Source: Caecitellus pseudoparvulus
Taxonomy: Eukaryota; Bigyra: Bicosoecida
NCBI GenBank assembly: GCA_965644315.1
Contig: CBFFRQ010000044.1
Location: 310,001 to 374,000, forward strand
Direction: 5' to 3'
Length of the DNA stretch: 64,000 nt
This document shows, piece after piece, positions 59,401 through 64,000 of this stretch (its first letter is position 1; each line of letters begins with the position of its first letter). The translations under genes were made by a program, and so were the position numbers. The notes beneath the pieces were generated by a model. The model was not told the origin of the DNA. It saw nothing but the letters and a program-made list of their open reading frames with translations, and made no database searches.

Positions 59401-61713
59401 CGAGGACAAGCCAGGCCACGCACCTGACCCAGCAAGTGCCAACAGGTACGGGGCACACGGGTCCTCAGCAGCTTGCCGCTTGCCTGCCGAGTCACTGACC
59501 CACTCTGCTAGACATGACAGCCCTGCACTGTTGCCCAGGCGCGTGAACCTGCGGTGGTCGGAGGCTGCGACCACCTCGCGCTGCCACGTCGCCACTTGAG
59601 AGAGTACAGTGCCGGTAGAAGCACCGCCCCCACCCACTTGCACGTGCACATCTACGATATCAGAGGTTGGTGCTGAAAGCTTGCTGCTGCGTCGTTTACG
59701 CGGGGAGCAAGCCGCGATGACTGACGCAAAGCGCCTCACGCTGCGCTCCCACAGAGAAGTGTCGTTCAGCACGCCGAACGCCTGGCGAAGCACTGCGCCA
59801 CAGTCGTCGCCCCCCCCACGCGCCACACGACGGAAATGCGCAGCGTGCTGCAACAGAGAGGCTGAGGTGACTGGTGGTGTGTGCGTGACGCTCCGGTGAG
59901 GCCTGCTCAAGTCGACGCCCTCGGAGCTCTCGGGGGAGGAGTGGGCTTGGGCTCCTCCCTCGTGAATGAGCTGGGGCTGCAGGGAGGTGGATGCTGTCAG
60001 GCGCAGCACCGTGCCCTGCCGTGTGACAGCTACAATGCTCACACTTGCCTGTCCACCCACATCGCTGTCCAGGCTGTCGGCCTGCCACGCACGAAGAGGG
60101 TTGAACTGTGCGGTGCAGGCCTCCCTGGGGGGCAAGGCTTGCAGTCGCGCAATGTAATCATCGATGTATACCTTGCAAGTGCCTCCTGCCTGCGTCCCAA
60201 TGCGAGATGGGCCAGAAGCCTGCAGGCGCAGCTGGGGCGGTGTGCTGCGGCCGGCAAGCATGCCGCTGCTCATGGCTTCCAGTCGGGTCCCAGGCCCGCT
60301 GGTACCGGTGTTGTAGGTGTGCAGGAGGGCAAAGACATCCGTGTCACTGTGTCCTGCGGCAGTTCCTGGCGTTGATGGGGGGGCTGGCAACGGAGCCCTG
60401 GGCTCCGGAGGTGGCACGTGCACCGCAGGCACGGCCCAGGCCTCTCCAGATTGAAAGCTGACGTTGAGCTGGTCAGCGCTGCCTTGGGAAAGAGCAGACT
60501 CCTCACGTGGGTCTTCAGGCTGCTGACTTGTCGTTATGCTGAGAAATGTGATGGTGGCGCCATGGTGCACAAGGAACACCCCGCCAACCAGCCACCGCCC
60601 GGGTGAGTCAAACGTTGGCTCGGCCAAGCAAACAGCGCTTGGCAGCTGAACTGCCTCTGCCAGTACGCCACAGCCATCGGTGTGCACAGCGCTGTTGGGG
60701 GCGTCTGCGTGCTGGGCGGGCAGATCCAGGGCGGCGAGGCAGACAGCGAGGGGTGGCCCGCTTTCTCTGGCATGCAGCTGCAGCAAAGTGACCGTACCTG
60801 CTGCCACAGCCACGAGGCATGGCTGGGCACAGCCTACAACCACAGCCTTCGCAACGCACTGTAGGGCATCTTGCCCAAGTGGTGCTAGTGGGTTGGGGGA
60901 TTGCAGTGCGCGATTGGGGGCTTGACTTTGCGCGTGTGGAAGCTGCCAAACCCAGACAGGCTGCAGACCTGCCCTGGCCCAGAACACTCCTTTGCGCCCC
61001 CACCAGAGTCCAGGAAAGCCGGGACAGGGGTGGGTAGGAGGTATGTCACAGCAGAGGCCCTCTGCCGAGAATGAGAGGCTGCGCTGCATGAGCGGCAGCA
61101 GTGGGTGGGAAACGACATCCTGGTCGTCAGGGTTGGGGGGTTCGCTCGGCCAAACAGTCGTGGCTAGACTGGCCCAGGAACCACCAGCACAGGTGAGACA
61201 ACAAGCTGAAGCCCTGCCTCGCACCCAGAGTTGGTCGTTGGTCTCCCATGCACACTCTGTAAAGTCACCACGTTCTGAGTGCTCCAGGGAGATGCATGGT
61301 GTAGGGTGTCCAGTGAGGGTGTAGATTCTCACCTGGCTGCTGGTGAACACTGCCACAGTGCCAGCGCCCGGCGCACTTGAGAGGTGCTGAATGTGCTCGC
61401 TTTCCTCTTGTGTAACAACAGCGCGCATCCCTGATTGGGCGAGGACAGCCACGGCCCAAGTTGTGGGTGTGGCCTGCACAGCGACCCAGCTGGGTTCCGA
61501 ACTCGCACCCTGCACACCAGGCGAAGAAAACTGCGAGGCAGCGGGGGATGCTGTCACAGGAAGAGAAGATTTGAGGTGTTTCTTGACTTCTCCTAACTCG
61601 TGAGCAGTGATCCAAGGGAGCGGGGAGGGCACTCCTGCGCGGCGTGCGGATGCGAAACTCTGAAACGCTGCCACAAGGGCAGACCCAGCTCTCAGCCGTC
61701 TCACCTTGGCCAT
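56497..61713 (-). CDS. Very large unidentified protein, possible N-terminal beta-propeller
   Basis: An open frame of 1,738 residues. A start at 61747 is also possible: it uses a 37-base phase-1 intron (61668-61704, GTGAGA...CAG) and gives MNFFPSPLVVYDGQ joined to AFQSFAS. The first ~560 residues alternate short hydrophobic strands with loops as in WD40-type propellers (GTVAVFTSSQVRIYTL, GVFWARAGLQPVWVWQL, PCLVAVAAGTVTLLQLH, VSIVAVTRQGTVLRL). The rest is largely helical with Ser/Pro-rich gaps and an acidic segment near nt 58500-58620. The last ~100 residues hold the best conserved-looking block: DPYLRRLWRPTSRLGKW, NRYMRGWGGFPHPSRVW and KDDVQEVLAGWLEGDE. This layout resembles large scaffold proteins such as nucleoporins or APC1, but no motif settles it. 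Confidence 0.55.
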   Translation of the reverse strand: MAKVRRLRAGSALVAAFQSFASARRAGVPSPLPWITAHELGEVKKHLKSSLPVTASPAASQFSSPGVQGASSEPSWVAVQATPTTWAVAVLAQSGMRAVVTQEESEHIQHLSSAPGAGTVAVFTSSQVRIYTLTGHPTPCISLEHSERGDFTECAWETNDQLWVRGRASACCLTCAGGSWASLATTVWPSEPPNPDDQDVVSHPLLPLMQRSLSFSAEGLCCDIPPTHPCPGFPGLWWGRKGVFWARAGLQPVWVWQLPHAQSQAPNRALQSPNPLAPLGQDALQCVAKAVVVGCAQPCLVAVAAGTVTLLQLHARESGPPLAVCLAALDLPAQHADAPNSAVHTDGCGVLAEAVQLPSAVCLAEPTFDSPGRWLVGGVFLVHHGATITFLSITTSQQPEDPREESALSQGSADQLNVSFQSGEAWAVPAVHVPPPEPRAPLPAPPSTPGTAAGHSDTDVFALLHTYNTGTSGPGTRLEAMSSGMLAGRSTPPQLRLQASGPSRIGTQAGGTCKVYIDDYIARLQALPPREACTAQFNPLRAWQADSLDSDVGGQASVSIVAVTRQGTVLRLTASTSLQPQLIHEGGAQAHSSPESSEGVDLSRPHRSVTHTPPVTSASLLQHAAHFRRVARGGGDDCGAVLRQAFGVLNDTSLWERSVRRFASVIAACSPRKRRSSKLSAPTSDIVDVHVQVGGGGASTGTVLSQVATWQREVVAASDHRRFTRLGNSAGLSCLAEWVSDSAGKRQAAEDPCAPYLLALAGSGAWPGLSSQSPVFTSAATALAVLAAKEANRLHQGSASSTAMPWDVLPAPLRSALHDVLSHAPAQATCAVAAAFEWAARAAVCLPMSTRPKGGPRLQPPAPPPVQASASNGWLARASKLSAPICHRLHSSPHNSAAASALPRTVRRALRPAFQALAALRCAVQQAGNVVRHSSADGLAAVRCADSVLVAAPVADDPLQTAAAVSRVANAAMSCDLNTSTLSFVEEPTTPGACQPNDAFDAAIAAMDRSPAPDARSAGNRSAGLAEASSALGGASSYDKESDAGLGSGGGEVAMTGAVEEDEAASGGPDALWPDAHSTASSLPATRGMREPGPLLQQVACTDGMPPSISAAWQKECSLPERLQRRVDAVVSAAHHATATQVQALEELCDIVESREKEVAGADAAWMQHHIDAVIGSVDWHSVAAACRVGLSPAVQVQVTAAILRAWCESARAVAPALLTLAGVSVPGLSDTLRSLLGADAVPEVSEEPESGLLRVAGELARLVVPGAPGSGMLEEYFSDTSSSGEEAAPPSHATPPPLRIVGQPSSDGPCVALNMRAVMDSHPSQGWAWSVLASRSTLARFVGGAALHGARGTVRAGDVGQLLSGSQTDVVRPSLGLARLQWGMAGASLSVTTAGLASESLVATSQSDTRAAVPRTQDVQKYAVAGAAAPMNPTAAAWVRCAATVPLTLAALVARARVELGADLAAQLTPDRIVRQADTLALFCTCLVPGSPPSQAFAWVVQATDAPSRFALWAEGSGSDLAARTPPWTLTGAGKRLPIVYTHALEAAVGLSVQGQVAREAHRRASLLQGLHDAPGSLAAAGEAAEAQDGQLQGGEYDASSAIEEPPAVPGVSVGSFKLAGSPAATSVVHGALFTDPYLRRLWRPTSRLGKWNRYMRGWGGFPHPSRVWDSGTPELMQHVAALLQGDGPASKRPRVPEPLKAGTEREWRSAPLLVTAAPLTKDDVQEVLAGWLEGDE

Positions 61714-62015
61714 CGTACACCACCAGCGGAGAGGGGAAGAAATTCATCCTTTCAACTCCTATGTGTGCCCTGCCCTTCTCGCCCGCTCGTCGTTTCTGGG
61801 CGTCTGGGAGCGCTGGGCGTGAAGCATATGAGACTGGTTCGGGCAAGCTTTGGCGTGAAGGATACGCCCAGCACACTGCCTTGCAGCAACGCTCAGCAGC
61901 GAGAACGGCACGCACGGCCCAGTCTCCTGTTGACCGTTGCATTGTGTTCCCTGTCTGAAAGCATCGCCCCCCCCCCTGACAGCATCACGACGCAGCCCCC
62001 GAACGCGACAGCGAG

Positions 62016-64000
62016 TCACAGCCTGGCCATCATGGGCAGCTCAGCCGACACCGTGAGGGAGAAGGGGTCTGACCTCAAGGGAACAGGGGCGGCCTTGCGG
62101 AACTGGGCGATGGTGCTGGCCAGCGCGCTCAGCGCCTTGCGGGAGGCGTATCGCGGCGCCAGCGCGACGCAGGGCACACTCTTCTCCCGGAACCGCCGCT
62201 GGCCAGGGGCCACTGTGCCCTGCCCCACGCTCGCCGACACCTCGCTGGGCTTGGCTTGGGCAGTGACGAGCACACCCCAGTCCACCAGGGTGGCCATGGC
62301 GTTGTTGAGGGTTTCCAGCGCACACGCCTCATAGTAGCTGATGATGCGCTGGTGAAAGAGCGTCTCCGCAAGCCACTGTGTGCGCCCCGCCAAATCGGCA
62401 CGGGGTGCGAAGCAGGTGAGGGGGATGCCGCCCACACTGCCGGCAGCGGAGGTGTCTGCCAGCCCAGCGGGCGCCATGGGCAGTGCCGCCAGCGCCAGCA
62501 CGGTGACCCAGTACGAGTCCAGGAACGGCCACAGCATGGAGCATGCCAGGGAAAACGCAGGGCCTCGCGCCACACACACCTTGGCTGCAGGGTGCAGCCC
62601 CGCCGCCTCAGCACGGCCCTGCACAGCCTGGGGCAAGCTGCTCGGAACCGATGGAGCACCTGCAGCTTCAGAAGGCGCTGCACCAGGGGTGGCAGCAGCC
62701 CCTCCAGAGCCCATGAGCGCAGACCAGGCTGCAGAGACGGCGGTGGTGGAGGTTTTCGCCGTGTCCGGGGTGGGACGGGGCCCGTCACTCTCCGCACACG
62801 CGAGCTGGAATGTGCCCTGCTCCAGTGCGTCAAGCAGACCCCCCACTGCGTCACTCACTGTGCATGGTGCCGCTGTGTCTGCGACAGCTTGCACCGTGGC
62901 CTGCCGCTGTCGAAGCGGCGCCAAGCAGGAGAACGGGTGCGTGTCGGCAACTGACACCATGGACCGCTCACGCACCAGTTCCCGACGCAGGAGGGCGTCC
63001 AAAAACAACACGGAAGGCAGAACAGCCGACCAGGCAACGCAGTGCTGCCCTGCATCGGAGTCAGAGTCCAGGCCGTCTGCTGCAGCCTGCAACTGGCGGC
63101 CCTCTGCCACCGCTGTGGCTGCGAACATGGCAATGGCCCAAATGCCCTCCAGCGACCACCACTGCAGCAGCTTGTTCCGGTAATAGCCCAGGGCGATCCA
63201 GCGACCGTAGTCCTCCCGCCGCGACACGTTGGGCGCAAACACTTGCCGGCCCTCGGCATCAGTCACGAGAGGTGACAGCAGGTCCAGCGCGACCTTCGGC
63301 AGTTGGCGTCGCTGCTGTCCTTCAGTGCACGCGACTCGCCCACCCCGGGCGACCACCTGCCGACGCAGCCACTCCACCTGCTTGACAAGACTGGCCATGC
63401 CGATGCCCTGGCGGTACTGCAGGCACAGTGTTGCGACGAGGTGTGTTGGCATGGCGGCCGTGCTGCCGTGAATGGCGCCCACCAGGCGGTTCGCGACAGC
63501 ACGCATCAGCGGTGCACGGGCAGCTGACTCGCGGTACGCCACGTTGCAGTCTGTCGGCCCTGGCGCAGGTTCTCCAACACAGGTGATGCGTGGCATGTCC
63601 AGGTCACGTGCTAGCTGGGGCAGGAGGGAGTGGGCCGAGATGGGCGCGCCGAACGTCAGCGCGATGCGGCCGAAGGACTGGGACAGCACTTGGGCAGATT
63701 TGAGCAGGTTCCCGAGGGTTTCCTTGGGCTTGCGCTGACCCAGGAGCTCAGACGAATACAGAAGCGTCTCCAGCGGGCGCTCGTAGTCAAGGGAAATGGG
63801 CACGATCCAAGCCTTGGACAGGCGGCCGTCAAGCAGCGGTTCTAGGGCCATATCCAGCATTCCATACCGCGGCAGCAGCATCTTGCCACTGCGGCTGCGG
63901 GTGCCCTCGATGAAGAACTCCACCACTTGGTTGTGCACTAGGAGAGTCTGCATGTATGCGCGGAGGATGGCGGAGTACAGGGCGTCGTCGCGAAAGGAGC
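62016..64000 (-). CDS. GNPAT: Dihydroxyacetone-phosphate acyltransferase (GNPAT/PlsB type), 5' part outside window
   Basis: The frame runs off the right edge, where the sequence before the ATG at 63953 (SFRDDALYSAILRAYMQTLL) already matches the family, so the gene continues. Acyltransferase blocks visible are FFIEGTRSRSGKMLLPRYG (glycerol-phosphate binding) and WIVPISLDYER, then SELLGQRKPKETLGNLLKS, GRIALTFGAPIS. The HxxxxD motif must lie outside. The C-terminal half has QTLCLQYRQGIGMASLV-like helices, LLQWWSLEGIWAI and the terminal segment ALSALASTIAQF. The protein ends Ala-Arg-Leu, which fits the PTS1 consensus, as expected for peroxisomal GNPAT. This enzyme makes acyl-dihydroxyacetone phosphate, the first step of ether-lipid synthesis. 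A Ser/Pro/Ala-rich insert lies near nt 62640-62780. A mitochondrial or ER GPAT is less likely given the PTS1. Confidence 0.85.
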   Translation of the reverse strand, partial: SFRDDALYSAILRAYMQTLLVHNQVVEFFIEGTRSRSGKMLLPRYGMLDMALEPLLDGRLSKAWIVPISLDYERPLETLLYSSELLGQRKPKETLGNLLKSAQVLSQSFGRIALTFGAPISAHSLLPQLARDLDMPRITCVGEPAPGPTDCNVAYRESAARAPLMRAVANRLVGAIHGSTAAMPTHLVATLCLQYRQGIGMASLVKQVEWLRRQVVARGGRVACTEGQQRRQLPKVALDLLSPLVTDAEGRQVFAPNVSRREDYGRWIALGYYRNKLLQWWSLEGIWAIAMFAATAVAEGRQLQAAADGLDSDSDAGQHCVAWSAVLPSVLFLDALLRRELVRERSMVSVADTHPFSCLAPLRQRQATVQAVADTAAPCTVSDAVGGLLDALEQGTFQLACAESDGPRPTPDTAKTSTTAVSAAWSALMGSGGAAATPGAAPSEAAGAPSVPSSLPQAVQGRAEAAGLHPAAKVCVARGPAFSLACSMLWPFLDSYWVTVLALAALPMAPAGLADTSAAGSVGGIPLTCFAPRADLAGRTQWLAETLFHQRIISYYEACALETLNNAMATLVDWGVLVTAQAKPSEVSASVGQGTVAPGQRRFREKSVPCVALAPRYASRKALSALASTIAQFRKAAPVPLRSDPFSLTVSAELPMMARL

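Noticed and set aside
62380-63183. 267-residue plus-strand ORF opposite GNPAT
   Set aside because: Antisense of a well-matched acyltransferase frame.
1-64000. Bacterial origin of the contig, because of high GC, dense genes and a bacterial-type CobW
   Set aside because: Many phase-matched spliceosomal introns and clearly eukaryotic proteins throughout.

Overview
The window is nuclear DNA of a gene-dense, GC-rich eukaryote. Most genes are interrupted by short introns (about 64-190 bases, GT...AG). The inferred proteins are eukaryotic: a PTEN-type C2 domain, DNA ligase I with a PCNA-binding box, ARFRP1, TOM40, ESF2/ABT1, a USP deubiquitinase, a TTC39/IML2 protein and peroxisomal GNPAT. No chloroplast gene is evident. 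A TmcB (tiny macrocysts)-like membrane protein and the compact layout suggest a free-living unicellular protist, but I could not fix the lineage. Gene models below were built by hand, matching reading frame, splice phase and family conservation across each intron.

Layout. 1-16.5 kb: the 3' part of a PTEN-C2/PH gene, a CobW-type GTPase facing it, a very large TmcB-like membrane protein, a RhoGAP-like protein, DNA ligase I, and an ECHDC1-type decarboxylase. 16.5-19.6 kb (minus): a fusion of a multi-pass membrane region, leucine-rich repeats and a truncated haemoglobin. 20.8-23.5 kb: ARFRP1 (plus) and a FAM185A-like mitochondrial protein (minus). 24.9-34.0 kb: the most unusual region, three tandem plus-strand genes that share an unrecognised C-terminal domain of about 130 residues behind long low-complexity N-termini, separated by 1.3-2.5 kb spacers. 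34.2-42.1 kb (minus): a TTC39/IML2 protein, a single-pass membrane protein, an FG-GAP protein and a PLC-like phosphodiesterase. 42.4-47.3 kb: TOM40, TMEM256/DUF423, threonine dehydrogenase and ESF2. 47.4-51.1 kb: a USP deubiquitinase with DUSP domains. 51.1-64 kb (all minus): a RuvC-like nuclease, two ankyrin-type proteins, a very large unidentified protein and the 3' part of GNPAT.

Working relationships. Several genes serve mitochondria (TOM40, TMEM256, threonine dehydrogenase, FAM185A-like; possibly ligase and nuclease) or peroxisomes (GNPAT). There is no operon logic. Neighbours relate through shared bidirectional upstream regions and through very tight convergent 3' ends: three gene pairs have only 12-16 bases between their stop codons.

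Main candidates for novelty are the three-gene paralogue array and the membrane-LRR-globin fusion.
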